64,000 nt of DNA from Ilex aquifolium (taxonomy: Eukaryota > Streptophyta > Magnoliopsida > Aquifoliales > Aquifoliaceae), in assembly GCA_951799425.1 (NCBI GenBank), contig OX637403.1:25076811-25140810 (forward strand). Direction: 5' to 3'. Position numbers and translations under genes: made by a program. Below the pieces are notes generated by a model that worked only from the letters and a program-made list of their open reading frames with translations, searched no databases and was not told the DNA's origin. Below, one piece after another: positions 21,176 through 34,600 of this stretch (positions within the stretch are counted from its first letter, which is position 1; the number at the start of each line of letters is the position of its first letter).

Positions 21176-24100
21176 GTAGGGGTAAAAGGGTTTTTATGAC
21201 TTTTTTTTAGCACATGTACTTCTATCCCAATTATTTTAAAAAATGTATTTTTATCTTATTAAGTTTTTTGGGAAGTACCGGCCTCCCTAAGCCCCTAATT
21301 ATTAGTCCCGGACCTTTACTCCAATCCTGTCAATGCTTGAGTCCAATTGGATTACCCCGACAACCCTTATTAAGAAAAAGGTCTCATGTCAATCGAGACA
21401 TATCAAGGTGTTTTTTTGAGACAAGATTGAGGTATTACTAATTGATTAGTGTTTTACCTAAAATCAATGTTTGCAACATTGAACTCACCCCCAGCTAAGG
21501 GGTACGAATTTTCTGCTTAAAGTAATGTTTGCACCAATATAAAGCGATCGACAACCTAGTTTGCGCCTCAATTTTTCCGCCCTTCACTTACTTTTATATG
21601 ATTTAGTTTTAATAACTTCGAGATAAAGTTTCTTACCCTTAAAAAGCAAAACTCCAACATAAAGTCTTGCATTTTTTTCAAACACATTCAATGTCACTAG
21701 CTCAGTTACAATGGGCATAGGCACCAAAAAGGATCCTCCACTAGCGCACAACAACAAATGCCAATTGTTATTTGTTTAATTGTCTGCCTAATGTGCATCA
21801 CTTTCATATCATTCTCTTTTTTGGTTTAACAGTAGTAGTGTCCAGACCAATTTATACATATCTAGACTAATCTTTTTCTCGGTACAGTTAAAAGTAGGTC
21901 ATTTATATCGGAACTAAGATATTAATAAAGGATAAATCTCTCATGACCTGACCTCAAGAAATTATCAAAATTCGAATTCAACACATCTAAATTTAAAGAC
22001 ATTTCTATTACCACTTCAGCTCCTCCTTCGGGTCTACTTGCATATCATTCACTGCCCATTTTTCTCAATCAAGACAATAATAACTCAAGCTAGTCTGATT
22101 TGCAATGATGAGTTTGGTGGTTTTGAAGAACGCAAATTTTGACTTATGGTGCCATGCCAAAACTACATGGGAGCTACCTAGCTTAATGATGGTATAATAC
22201 ATTAAAAATCCAGCTAATTTTAAGAGTATTCCACTTCTTTGATTGAAATTTTTTTCGATACATTATTCTAATTTTGGCAATAATGAATTGTCAACCGTGT
22301 TTTATAAATAATTCATCTTTTTATAGTTGATTCCTACCTCAATTTGTGGGTGTTTGATCGAGTAATGAAAGAAATCTAAAGAAAGTATACACGACATAAT
22401 TCAAATCCCACTTTTATTCATACTATATGGGATCTAAACTAACCATAAATCTATACTTTCATCATCTCAAAACTCTTTGCCTTTCTCTCAAATTTTTCTT
22501 CCCTAACCGTTTCTCTCTCATACGTTTGTCTCACCTCTTTTTCTTACATCACTGATGGCAAACATCATATCAAAAATATTTCAATATATATTACATATTC
22601 GTTAAATTACCAACGGATTGCGTATGCCACGAAAACTAACTAAAATTATACGAGGGTGACTTGAAATGCTATGATCCTTTCTTACATCCATGTATAGTCA
22701 TACCTGACCAAATATTTAGTTTATATTCTAGAATTAGGTTTTTGGGTGACCTATCCACAAACGAGTTGAATTTTGAGTGATGATTGAGAAGATTGGCAAG
22801 AACTTTATTGGGTCCATTTCCACTACCAATGACCTACGAGAGAGACCTCTCTGGACTATGCCTTGGTGGGACCTACTGATCTGGGTCCTGGGGCCTTCAC
22901 ATGGATCACCACATGGATACATACTAAAATTAAACCAGTATAGTTATTAAATTTAAGGGCCCCATGCAGGCAATTCGCAATCAGATCATTTTGCTTAAAA
23001 CAAATGTATTCCTGCGTATGTTAGCGGTGTACCATCTAGTTCAAACCTTGTCAGTTAGATGGGCATGAATATTAATGGAACAGCAATAATCTCATATTTG
23101 AAAATAGTAATGCTATGATGATCAATATTGTGCACCAAATTATTTGCATTCGTCGTATCAATGGGTTTTATCACTAATTCAATGACTATAGATGATTTGG
23201 TGCACATTTTGGTGTACAAATTTAGTGCACATAATTTTATCCATTTAAAAATATTATACAATATCAAAAATCGAATGATCTTACAATATTTATATTGTAA
23301 ATAATAATTTAATTTTTTTAATTAAGTAATTTAAAATTAAAATGAAGATACAGGTAAGTGTGGATTGATGAGATTGTTTGACATTAAGGAGTGTGTTGAT
23401 TAGGAGCCATGCAGATAAGCTGATATTTCTGGACGAGAAAAAAAAAATTGGGATGAATTTTATACAATTATATCAAAGTAAATGAAGATTGAATCAATCT
23501 TGACCATTGTTTTATTTTTATAAGTTGATAATTCAATTTTTTAACTGTAATATTATATTAATGACAATGGTAATTGGAAATTTGAGTTGTAGCCTCGAAT
23601 TTAAGAAATATATCGGTTTTCAATTTCAGTTGGCAACAATGTTCTCTATAAATTGAAATTTTTTTATTTTATTTACAAATATATTAGACAAAGGAGAGAG
23701 GGAAAGTTCGGGTTGGGGGGGGGGGGGTTGGAGAGAGAGTGGCTAGTAGGGGGGAAAGGACAAAATGCTAACTAAAGAATCTCAAGTGAATCAATGGTAT
23801 TGGTAGCCAACTATACAAAGCTCAATTAATTAATTGAAAACACTATTAAAAGTTAATTACACAATATAAAACAGTAGGTAGCAATCTCAATCTCATGGGT
23901 CAATTTTGCTCAAGGTCACATAGAAGAAGGTCTATTCTTTCGCTATCAGAATTATTTTCGGAATTTGTTTTGGATACGTAATTAAGTTCAATGGAATAGA
24001 ATTATCTGCAAACACCCATCTATACTTTAATACCTTTTAGAATTCAGAGCCAAACACTTGATTTGGATATGATTGAATGGAGAAGCTAATTCCATCCATT

Positions 24101-26589
24101 CAAATCCAATCCAAACCAAAAGGTGGATAAGGTTTTGCTAGATTATTTTTAAAAAAAGAATGTTTTTATGTGAAAATTTAATCTCATATCGGCAAAATTT
24201 ATAAAAATACTTGAATATATATATGTGCATGTTAGTGTTATTTAGCCTTTGAATTAAAATGAGATCTTGAGACTCTCGCGTGCGTAGTTTTTGAATATCA
24301 AAGGTTTTAACAGCTAGTTTTTCAGCAACTATTTTTTATTTTATTTTAATAGTTATTATCGGATTAAATATGGGAGTAATTATAAAATATTAAACACCTA
24401 TATTTTATGTATATATATATATTTACATATTTCAGTATATACATATATAATCTGAATATCTTATATATTCTTCTCTATTGTATAAGTTTCTAGGCAATAT
24501 TGAAAGGTAGTTTCTGGGCAATATTGAAAAGTGTTGTGTGAAATTTCTGCTTCATTCGATTGTACATATGTGAGTGAAGCAAAAGTCAATAGATTTAGCT
24601 ATTATATCTTGTGGACGACACGTTGTTATCTTCTGCGTTGTGTTTCTTTCATAAAAGGGTGTGAATTATCTTAAGAGAACAATTTATTTCATGTCTCTCA
24701 CCCTACCGTTAACTTTATTTTTCAAATTCCATTTTTCCATCAGGTTTCATAGTCACAACATTATTGGTGAACTAAGCCATTTTCAGCATGACATTAACGT
24801 TGATATTTTTTTCAGAGATTGCTTACCAATTTACATAACTAAAGAAGAAAGATGTTCATGCACCAAATCTAAAATGAAAGACAATTATGAATCAATCTCT
24901 CTTTCTACCATGCCCCACTCGAACCGCCGGCCTTCATTTTTTTCACCATTCATGTATTTTTGTGGACAAAGAAGAATGGAATAAATTGTCGGGAGTATCA
25001 TTACCTTTTCTATTTTTCTTGGTACTAGTCACCTCATATAGATATGATTAGGTATCGGGTTCTTAGAACGACGATCAAGATGAATTGAGAATATCGAAGT
25101 CTAAAATTATGAATCAAGTTGACAAAAGATGTATAAAAACAACACCAAAACCTATTATTATGCTTAGTGTATGGTTATAAATTGCAATCGATATACGATT
25201 CATGAGAATTTACTAACGAGACTTAACACCATATAGTATTTTAAGATAACCTTTCCTTTTAAGTACTTGAACAAAACCACTTTTCTCTTAATCTAATGCA
25301 AATCCTTAATTACTTATGAGTTTACTATTAGATGGTGTTTATTTTCAATACAAACTCAATAAGACACCATTTATTAGAAACTAACGAATCGGGTATGAGT
25401 GAAGTATTTTTTAATGAAAATCGACTAGAATCCAACACGAACCCATCTCAACCAAAACGGTTGAGCAGCCTACTTAGTATATGTAGGTAATATGTGACTA
25501 TTGAGTCCCATTTTTTCATCAAAAGAAGGAAGAAAAAAAAAACCCAAAAAAGAAATGATAGGATTGGAATAAAGTTGACTTTGGTTGTGAACTTAAATCA
25601 GAAGTAAGCTGGATTACATGGGCACATACGCAAAGAATGTGCACTTGTCTGTGATTTAAAGAGGTTACGTTACATAGTCGCTGTCTGCCTTCCTACAGAC
25701 ACATCAACCAGCTTGCACCACCGGCATGTGGTGGGCAAATATGGGGACCATACAAATTAATGGTCAAAAAAAAAAGACTTGGTGTACTTAGGACTTTGAT
25801 CTACTGTTTCAACCACCCAAATTAAATGTAAGAATGCCACCAAAAAAAAAACTAAACATCAAAGATAAGAGGAAGTCATTAGATTAGTAGTGTAACCCGA
25901 TTCGTCAGTTCGATATAAAACTGATATAAAGTTATTAGGTAAGAACTATATGATTAGTCTTAATAGATACGGATTATATCCAAGTTGATCTATCAAAGCA
26001 TTCTTAGTAAATGGATAGATGCAGATTCAATTGTATACGTCATGAATCTAATCATACATAACTATAAATAAAATTAATTTTTGACAAGACACAAATCAAA
26101 CAAAACTCATTAACTGCCCTATATGTTTGGTAGACTAACCCCCATTATTTATGAAAAAATGGCAAGTATGTCTAGATTATTTTGAGCATTATCAAAGAAA
26201 GCATTGGAATGAAAGGCAAATGAGAGACAAATTAATTTAAAGTGAGAATAATATTAGATAAATATAAACTACTTTTTACTTAACGATAAAGTTATATCTA
26301 TTAAACAAGTTATAACCCGAGTGCATATTATTTATGAACCATCATCTTCAAAATTAGGCCAAGATATCAGGTGTGACCAAAGAAAATTATGAACATAGGG
26401 TTTATAATTAGAATTTTTCATATCATATTACTTGGGTTTATAATTTTTTTTTTTTTTTTTGCTTTATCATCTTACTAGTTATTCCCCGTGCCTGATGGCA
26501 CGAATTAATAAAAAAAAATGGTCAACATATTTGTATTCACACCCAAAATTAAATCACAAACATAGATTAAGTTTAAAGAAATTTAAGCA
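21176..26589. other. Intergenic, AT-rich, nothing coding recognised
   Basis: Long AT-rich stretch. A 13-G tract lies at 23715-23727 and a poly-T run near 26443-26460. Short open frames (for example at 22734, 23055 and 24661) have no recognisable domain and weak coding look. Confidence 0.45.
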
Positions 26590-26935
26590 CCGATTGTAGT
26601 GGGGGTGAGTAGTGATAGTGGGGGTGGGCGACAGTGGTGATGGTGGGAGACGGTGATGGTTGTGGTGGGTAAGGCAACGACTGTTGTGGTGGTAGCAACT
26701 GTGGGTGACAACGATGATGTTGGTGGTGGATTTTGAGTGATGATGATGGTAGTGGCAGTCGTGGATGGCAACGGTGGTGGTGATGGGTTGTAGTGGTGGT
26801 GGTGGGTATGGTAGAGTGGCGATAGTGATGGTGGCGGTGGCGGCGGTGGTGGTGATGGCGGTGGTAGTGGTAGTGGTGATGGTGGTGGAGCGGTGGGGGG
26901 GGTGGTGGTGGTAGAAGTAGAGGTGGAGCGGTTTC
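26590..26935 (+). repeat. GGT/GGTGAT-rich imperfect minisatellite
   Basis: About 345 bp composed of GGT, GTGGTGG, GGTGATGG and GGCGG units on the plus strand, strongly strand-asymmetric (G and T on plus, A and C on minus). On the minus strand it yields His-, Thr- and Pro-rich open frames that are by-products of the repeat. Confidence 0.9.
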
Positions 26936-27446
26936 AAACACTATTTTTTTTAAAGTACTTATAAGAAATAATTCCTAGAAGTACTTTTAAAAAGTCACTT
27001 CAAACATACTCTTATTAGCTTATTTTTTCTATTAAATTTGGGGTGTTAATTTTAACCATTAGATTAACTTTAAAGTAAAATTTAAAGCGATCTCAATTGC
27101 GAGTATCAAAAGTTATTTTGTTTATCCTTAAAATTTAAATTTTATTGTACTTTATTATATAGATTTATACCGAAGTGTTGTATGTGATGACCTGGAATCC
27201 ATTGATTTCTTTCTTACCATTCTTGTACATCCAAGAAAAAAACCAGAATACTTCAATGATGGGGCTAAATTTAATGATTGTATCATATTAATAAAAAAAA
27301 TGATTCTATAACCCATTAAAAATCCTAAGCAATAAATGCGCCTATCATTAAAGACCAAAGATTTTTTTTTTGGTCACACTATTAAAGGCGAAGGGGTACG
27401 AGTTGAACCAAGTGCCAATAAGTGCATTGTACATATAAATGGAGTT
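26936..27446. other. Intergenic
   Basis: AT-rich, no supported gene. Confidence 0.45.
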
Positions 27447-27644
27447 TTTTTTTAATATTTTTAGAGGTTCTTTAGACTTGTGCCGATTATTCTCTCGAAC
27501 TCTGAATTGATCATCGTAACTCAAGCTAGTTTAAAGACATGTCTCTTACGAGGGTGACTTTAGAGGAGTATGAGAATTATCGAACCTGAGACTTTTTACT
27601 TGTAAGATGACAGACTTGACTACTGAAACACCTAAGGATATATT
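27447..27644 (-). mobile_element. tRNA-derived SINE in minus orientation
   Basis: Read on the minus strand it has a box-A-like TTTCAGTAGTCAAG, a box-B-like AGGTTCGATAATTC, and ends in an A tail (the T run near 27445-27453). The flanks TAAATGGAGTT (27436-27446) and TAAATAGAGTT (27645-27655) match at 10 of 11 positions, a probable target duplication. Confidence 0.6.
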
Positions 27645-27655
27645 TAAATAGAGTT

Positions 27656-27986
27656 ATCACTCCAACGTATAGATTTATTAATGAATCGAATTGAGTTTCA
27701 CTAATCTAATTCCAAATCTAATTTTAAAAATCCAATTCGAATTTGATTATTAGATTAATTTTATGTTCATATTTCAGGGCCCAACCAAATAATTTATTGG
27801 AAAGTTATTAAATAGCTACCCACTTTGAGGAATTGTAGATGTGAGAATTCTGAATGGCTGTTCTTCTATCCGGTAATTTGGCAAGTGACTAATCATACCT
27901 CTTTTGTTCGCATGCCGTCACAAGTCCTTTTCCTCTGCTTCGATTCCTCTTCCACACGTCAAGAATAAAATATATATATATATATA
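27656..27986. other. Intergenic
   Basis: AT-rich; ends in a short (TA)n tract at the border of the next hAT element. No gene seen. Confidence 0.4.
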
Positions 27987-28662
27987 TAGGGATGACAATC
28001 GAGTCGTTTTATGTTAGGTTCGTGTCTTGTTGAACATTAGTCATGTTGAACATTAGTCAGCCCTAATCCAACCCATTTAATTAATCGTGTCGTGTCGAGT
28101 TGACCTATTTATTTTTGTGTCGTGTTCGTGTTCGTGTTCGTATTCGTGTTGATCCACATAAACTTTGAATAAAAATTTTAACGCTAAGATTTTATTTTCA
28201 CTTAATTGAATCTCTCCTCATACTTTTTCTACAAACTAAAAATTAACTTAATAATAATAATAATGAGTAATAATATTTTTTTTTTTATACAATAATTATG
28301 TCAATGCTTGATAAACAGTTACAAATAATTAATATTTTATTTCTATAATACTAATTAAATATGTTAATCGTACATCGCGCAACAAAATTAAACATCAGAA
28401 GTAATGGAAAAAATAAGTCACCAGAACATGAAAACTCATACATGCAACGAAAATATCAGGTCAATCTCCTTTGAGTTAAAAATTTCGTGTTGACGAGTCA
28501 ATTCGGGTTAAACGGGTTGAACTCGAACACGACCCATTAACACTTCGTGTTGACGGGTCGTGTCATACACTGGTTTGTACCCAAAAATAGTCAACTCAAA
28601 CTCATTTATTCTTGTCGTATTCATATCGAATTATCATGTCGTGTCAAAAATTATCACCCCTA
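27987..28662. mobile_element. Nonautonomous hAT element, 676 bp
   Basis: The left end is TAGGGATGACAATCGAGTCG and the right end, on the minus strand, TAGGGGTGATAATTTTTGAC. Flanking octamers TATATATA and TATGTAAA match at 6 of 8. The subterminal zones hold repeats of GTGTCG, CGTGTTCGTGTTCG and GTTGACGGGTCG. The interior is AT-rich with no ORF. It belongs to the same group as 2702-3449. Confidence 0.68.
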
Positions 28663-29136
28663 TATGTAAATATGATTTGGTTCACGTTGAATAAGAGGTG
28701 TAAAATCCACACCCCTCAAGTTTAACTCATTTATTTGCATAAAATTTGAATAACCAATGCTCATGATTAACAAATGGTTATGTATCTCAGAAGACAAATA
28801 CTAGTTAGATCTAATCCAGGGATCTAATTTAAACCAATCATTTAATTGATAGTGAGTTCTATCTAATTTAATAATTGGATTGAATTAAAATATCTAATTA
28901 GTTGCCTGATGGTACCAGATATATGAGCAATTACACATAAAAAGGTTGTAAACGTCTTCTTCCTCGTCAAGCAATACAAATTTTAAGGATAAGAGATTTC
29001 ATTAAAATGGACTAGTTAAAATTTTCAACTAGTGAACCAGTAAACCTATTGTGTTTGTCAATTCTTACAATTAATTTACTTGTTCACACTCTTTATCCCA
29101 AATAATCTGCATATTTACTTCATTGGTGAGCTCTTC
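28663..29136. other. Intergenic
   Basis: AT-rich, no supported gene. Confidence 0.4.
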
Positions 29137-29151
29137 AACCTATCTCTCTCA

Positions 29152-29393
29152 ACCACCGAGTGAGGTGGTTTAGTAAGGTATCGATCGAGCTTCTCATCCT
29201 CAGGTTGAAGGTTTGAATCTTAGAGTCAACATTGAGGTTCGGTGGTTGACCGCTATAGTAGTCTAACTAGGTTATTTCTCGAAAGGAGTAACAGGCGCGA
29301 TCAAGGACCTCATGATCCCACCAGTGATGATCTATCGAAGTGGTCTCTAAACTCTCTCATTTACCCCACTCTTTTTTTAACCAACAAAAAAAA
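29152..29393 (+). mobile_element. tRNA-derived SINE, 242 bp, perfect 15-bp TSD
   Basis: A perfect 15-bp duplication AACCTATCTCTCTCA flanks it at 29137-29151 and 29394-29408. Near its 5' end are a pol III box-A-like TGGTTTAGTAAGG (29166-29178) and a box-B-like GGTTTGAATCT (29210-29220), spaced as in tRNA-derived promoters. The 3' end is an A run. It encodes nothing and would have been mobilised by a LINE reverse transcriptase. Confidence 0.85.
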
Positions 29394-29408
29394 AACCTAT
29401 CTCTCTCA

Positions 29409-30971
29409 TATTTCTAAATTTCCAGCACCAACAGCATTGAAATTAAATCCATATAACAATTATTATATTAATTGGCCAGTGAATTTGAACATCGTGGTTC
29501 CCTCTCTTTACCGGTGCCTGACCAAAAAGTGATAGTGCATGGTGACCAGAAAAGCTCGCAAAGTACATCAAGTCCAACCTGGCTGAGAACTGGAGCCTGG
29601 CGGCACGGTGCGCAGGGTGCACAACCTTTCACTGCCTACTCTCTCTCTTATCACTTTCATCTCAGCTGGCTGGACCACTTTCGGCGGACCAATAAATTAG
29701 TCTTGTCGATATGTGATTTGATACACACCGACACAAAATTATATATATTTTAGTTAGATATTAACAAGCGTAGGTGATAAATAAATAAGTAAATTCATCA
29801 AACCCGTTTAATAAATGAATTATATTCACATTAAATTGATATAATAATAATAATTATGCTAATTTAATTTTATAAACTTCTTGTGTATTTTATTCTTGAT
29901 TGAATTGTTAATTTGATTTTTTTTTTATATGATTTCATTCTTATAGTTTTAAATATTTTTATGATGTGGGTTGAAATCACTAAATGTCATATTATTGTGT
30001 TAATTTATTAATTAGTTAGGAAGAGTAATCAGTTGAAATTGTGTTAATTGAACTCTTTTGTCTTTTTGTGTCATATAATCACGTGAGTGACACAATTTAA
30101 CAGAGACAAACAGAAGGGTTTAATTAACACAATTAGAGAGTTCAGAGACTTAATTGACACAAAATTCAAGGCTTAATTGACACAATAATATTAATTATTA
30201 CTGAGATACACTATCAATCTAATAATATTAATTATTTAAATTAATAAATTAAGTCTAATTAGTATTACTCTAATATATATATAGTTATACTACATATGGT
30301 GGATGAATCACGAGTCCAACATCTAGTCTTGATATATGATACGATTGAGATATTCTCACTCAAATTAGTCTAAAAAAATTCCAGTTAAATACTACTCCGA
30401 ATAATCACGAGTTGAAAGAGCCTTAATTTAACTCGATCCCGATCCCGAATATCTAGAAACTAATGATGAAATCAATCTTATCACAACCTAGAATTTAAGT
30501 TCATTTGAGACACTGCTTCCTATCACTATAAATAAAGACTTTGAGATACTAAGTAATTCATTCAATCTTAACATATTCACCAAGTAATATCTTCGACTCG
30601 ATTTCTAACTTGAGTTACTTCGGTTGGAAGTCTCTGGTCGCTGTTACTTTAACTAAATAGCGTCATCCACATGTCATGTAAATTGTGGGTCCAATCTAAT
30701 TATAGGTATGACTTTCCCCATGCAATCCCTGTCTCTCTCTCTCTCTACATGTATCATTCAATCAATTTAGAGCGCGTAAAACGATAAGATTCGTTGTTGG
30801 CTTCAGTTACTTTTGCAAATCGGGTCGGGTCGGATACCACTAATGTAGCTGAATAAATAAATGTTTTTTTTAATGCGTTACAAATGGGTTTTTGTTTGGA
30901 TCAAAAAAAAACAGTGGGTTTTTGGAGCGAATCAGTGTCGGTCGGCTCTTGGGTTCTCTGCTTCTCCTCTG
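29409..30971. other. Intergenic and upstream region of the pectin acetylesterase gene
   Basis: AT-rich. An inverted pair TATTATTGTGTTAATT (about 29990) and AATTGACACAATAATA (about 30175) brackets a small region with repeated TTAATTGACACAA, perhaps a miniature element. A (TC)n tract lies near 30728. The 29242-29753 open frames have no domain. Confidence 0.4.
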
Positions 30972-30982
30972 TATATAAATAG
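30972..30982 (+). promoter_or_regulatory. TATA box of the pectin acetylesterase gene
   Basis: TATATAAATAG, an excellent plant TATA box, predicts a transcription start near 31005. A TC tract lies downstream in the presumed 5' UTR (31231-31251). Confidence 0.65.
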
Positions 30983-31004
30983 CCTCCTTACTTGCAACAG
31001 GTGT

Positions 31005-31689
31005 TTGGAGGTAGACTTGTTATTGGTAGTGTTCTTTTAGGCTCTACCTCTACCTGCTTTTGTGCTCCACCGCTACCTGCTTTTGTGCTCCTTAGAGCTC
31101 CAAATATAGAAAAACTCATCTGGGTTTGATTCAAATCCTTGGTTTCTAGCTTCTTAGAGCTCCAAATATTAAAAAACTCAACTGGGTTTGCTTCCAATTC
31201 TATCAAAAGAAGATCATAATTGGCTTCTTATTTTCTCTCTCTCTCTCTCTCACTTTCCATTTTCAGGTACCACACAAACACTTATATCCCTTTCGTATAC
31301 CTGCTTTTTGTAGCTAGGAAAACTCAATGAAGATTCAATCAAGTCTATACATTATTACATTGATGGGTTGGTTTTGCATTGTTTCTGTCATATTTATATA
31401 AAACATTTATGTGTGTGTGTAAGTTGAATAAAATTAAGAAATTGAACCAAGCATGGGTTTTGAGAAGTTGTAACTTGCAAGAGGTACTATCCCAGTGGAG
31501 CAAATTGATGGGGAGGGTTGATATTGGTATAAATGTATAATGTTAATAGCTATTTATTTCCTTTTTTTTCTTCAAAAAAAAATGACTTGGTTATTCTCTA
31601 TTATCTGCTTAATTTTCTCTTCTATTCTCTTCATTTTCCCATGTATTTTTTGATATTGTAAATAATGAATTTTATTGGCAATGTGTAGA
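31005..31689 (+). other. Probable 5' UTR exon and 5' UTR intron
   Basis: A leader of about 260 nt would end at CAG|GTACCA (donor at 31267), and TGTGTAG at 31682-31688 would be the acceptor, just before AATG. The exon has two short tandem duplications: CTACCTGCTTTTGTGCTCC at 31050 and 31073, and a copy of about 40 bp (CTTAGAGCTCCAAATAT...) at 31091 and 31153. If the acceptor is used, the in-frame ATG at 31681 is removed and 31690 is the start. Confidence 0.5.
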
Positions 31690-34600
31690 ATGTTCCATGC
31701 AAGATCTGCTCAATTGTTATACCTACTAGTTAGTGTACTGATATTGCTGAAAACAGAAGGCTTCAATGTCGGAATAACTTACCTTACGAATGCCGTGGCA
31801 AAAGGAGCAGGTGAAAATTTAACGACAAACCAATTGAATTTTCTTTCTTGTTTTGGCTGCTTTTTATTTTTTTTATTTTTTTTGGCTTTGAGCAATATTT
31901 TTCTATGTTCATTTGAAAAATATTTAGAAACAGAATTCATGTAGCCGATCCTAAATTATTTGGATAATAGATTTGTTGAGTTTGTAATTTTGATATGATG
32001 CAGTTTGTTTGGATGGGAGTCCACCAGCATACCATATTGATAAGGGATTTGGAGCAGGAATTAACAATTGGTTGGTTCACATTGAGGTTGGTCTGTTCCA
32101 TCTAAAAACATTTATTTCACTGAATATTCAATCCTTTTAATTGCTCTTATATTAACAAACACAAAAATAAAAATGCAAACAAACGTTATGTAATGCATTT
32201 GATTTCTAAAAGACTGCTGCATCGATTAATTGGCATGAAATGAAAGGAAATAGGAGTGAGATATTGAAGTCTGGGACTTGGAGAATTACTTCATTAAGAA
32301 TGCTTGGATGATCTGCTGAGTAGACTTAAGAATTTGGTTATATAACATTATACAGATCAATGAATTTATCTCTTTATATGTATAAACATTTTTTCGTTTT
32401 GCATTTTTAGGGAGGAGGATGGTGCAACAATGCCACCACTTGCCTTGCCCGTAAAAATACCCGCTTAGGTTCTTCTAAGCAAATGGCAACACAACTTTCT
32501 TTCTCAGGGCTCCTGAGCAACAAACCACAGTTTAATCCAGGTAGAGGCTCTCAATATCTTGTCTGAACTTTGGTATTCTCTTAATTATAGCTTGATAAAT
32601 CATACTGTATTTGAATATCCAGACTTTTATAATTGGAATAGAATCAAGGTGAGGTATTGTGATGGAGCATCATTTACCGGTGATGTGGAAGCTGTTGATC
32701 CAGTAAGTGATCTTAATCAGATTGGAAATTATAGCCAAGGAACTGAATTTCATGTCGGTCAAATCGTCTAAAACTTTACCGTTTCGCTGTTCTTATGTTG
32801 AGGTGTTGTAGTATGTTTCGATACATTTTTGGAATGTTTCAATCGATATTTCACAAAGTTCTCTTTGTTTCTATCCTATTTCCAAAATGTTTCCAAAAAA
32901 TTTCCAAAACGTTTCCATTTTCAAGCTCACCGAAACTATATAATGAAACGAAATTTTGATCTTTGATTATAGCTCAGTTTGAAAGAGATACCTCTGCTTA
33001 TCTGCTGTTTGATTCAGTAACCAAAATAATTAGACTAAGTTTAATGGACAGTACAGTAGTCCAGTGCCAATATAGGGATTTCCATGTTTTCATGGCTTCT
33101 AATAAAGTAGCAATGTTTGTCAGGCTACAAATCTTCACTACAGAGGAGCAAGGATTTTCCTTGCTGTTATAGAGGATCTATTAGCAAAGGGAATGAAGAA
33201 CGCGCAAAATGTATGATCGATTGAAGACTTATTCCTTCCCACCCCTTCTACTGGCACATACATGTGCATTGTCCTTGTTCTTAATAACCCCTAAAATCTT
33301 CTTATGACAGGCAATTCTCTCTGGATGTTCAGCTGGTGGATTGACCTCAATATTGCATTGCGATAGCTTCCGAGCTCTTGTACCCATGGGTACCAAAGTA
33401 AAATGCCTTTCGGATGCTGGTTATTTTATCAATGCGTAAGCTTTCATACAGGACCTTGTACCCCAGTCGTATCCTTAAAACTATGCAAGCTGTTTTAATT
33501 TTTTTTTTTTTCCAAGTGTAGCTAATCAGTTTGATGCTCAATAACAGGAAGGATGTTTCAGGTGCACTGCATATTGAAGGCATCTATAATGAAGTGGTTA
33601 TGACACACGTACTCTCTCTCTCTAGCTCGAGATGTTTTCTTCTTTGTTTTCCTTTTGCTCCAAATAAAATAAGAAAAGACTATGTATACTGAATTAAGAT
33701 GCACTTATTGATTCCAAGTTTTCCTTTGCATTGGCTGCAGGGATCAGCAAAGAATTTACCAGCATCGTGCACTTCAAAAATAAAACCAAGTTTGGTAAGA
33801 GCAGTTTTTTTTTTTAAATATTCTCATCATTTTCCGTATATTTAGAATCATACCAATACATTTCAGTGATACTGCAGTGCTTTTTCCCACAATACGTGGC
33901 ACAAGGAATCCAGACACCGCTTTTTATGGTAAATGCGGCCTATGATTCATGGCAGGTTAGATCATTTCTAGTTATGAATGACAAAGACTGGGATTAATAG
34001 CTTTCCATCTTTTATATTTGCATAACTCTCTTCTTCCTGTTATATTTTCTCTTTCTGGATTTTGGAATACTTTCCTCATCATTGTTGTCTGTTGATTAAT
34101 TTCAGAAATCCGTAAACTTAAACCATATTCTTTTTAAGTTTATATTCACATAATACCCAACACTTTGTTTACTGAAATGAATTTGGAAGTAGGATATGGA
34201 AGCGATTCAACCAGGTCTCTATCATTTCATCCTTAAATCGATAAGCTAACATTTTGGAGTAATGCCTTGCAACACCAATTCTTTTCTTCAACAAAATTTC
34301 ACCATACCTCATTCTCAGCGAGTAAAACTGGGAAAATGTAGCACTTGCCTGATCAGCTCATTGATATGGAATGATTAAAAAGTTAGTGAGATTTTACATC
34401 AATCTTCTCGTTGGATTCGCATATCATGATATGATCACAAAATGAGAACTAAAGAATGGAAGTCCCAATTTTTCAGCTTCTATGATTCCAGGACTCAGCA
34501 GCTGCAAACAGAAGGTGATGCAAGTCATCTTTTAATTGCAGACTTGCAATTTGCCCACTAATATGTCCAACTAAATCGAATGCATCTAATTTTTCACACA

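Noticed and set aside
26554-26941. Open frames rich in His, Thr and Pro on the minus strand
   Set aside because: They are produced by the GGT minisatellite; two overlapping frames are open together and neither has a domain.
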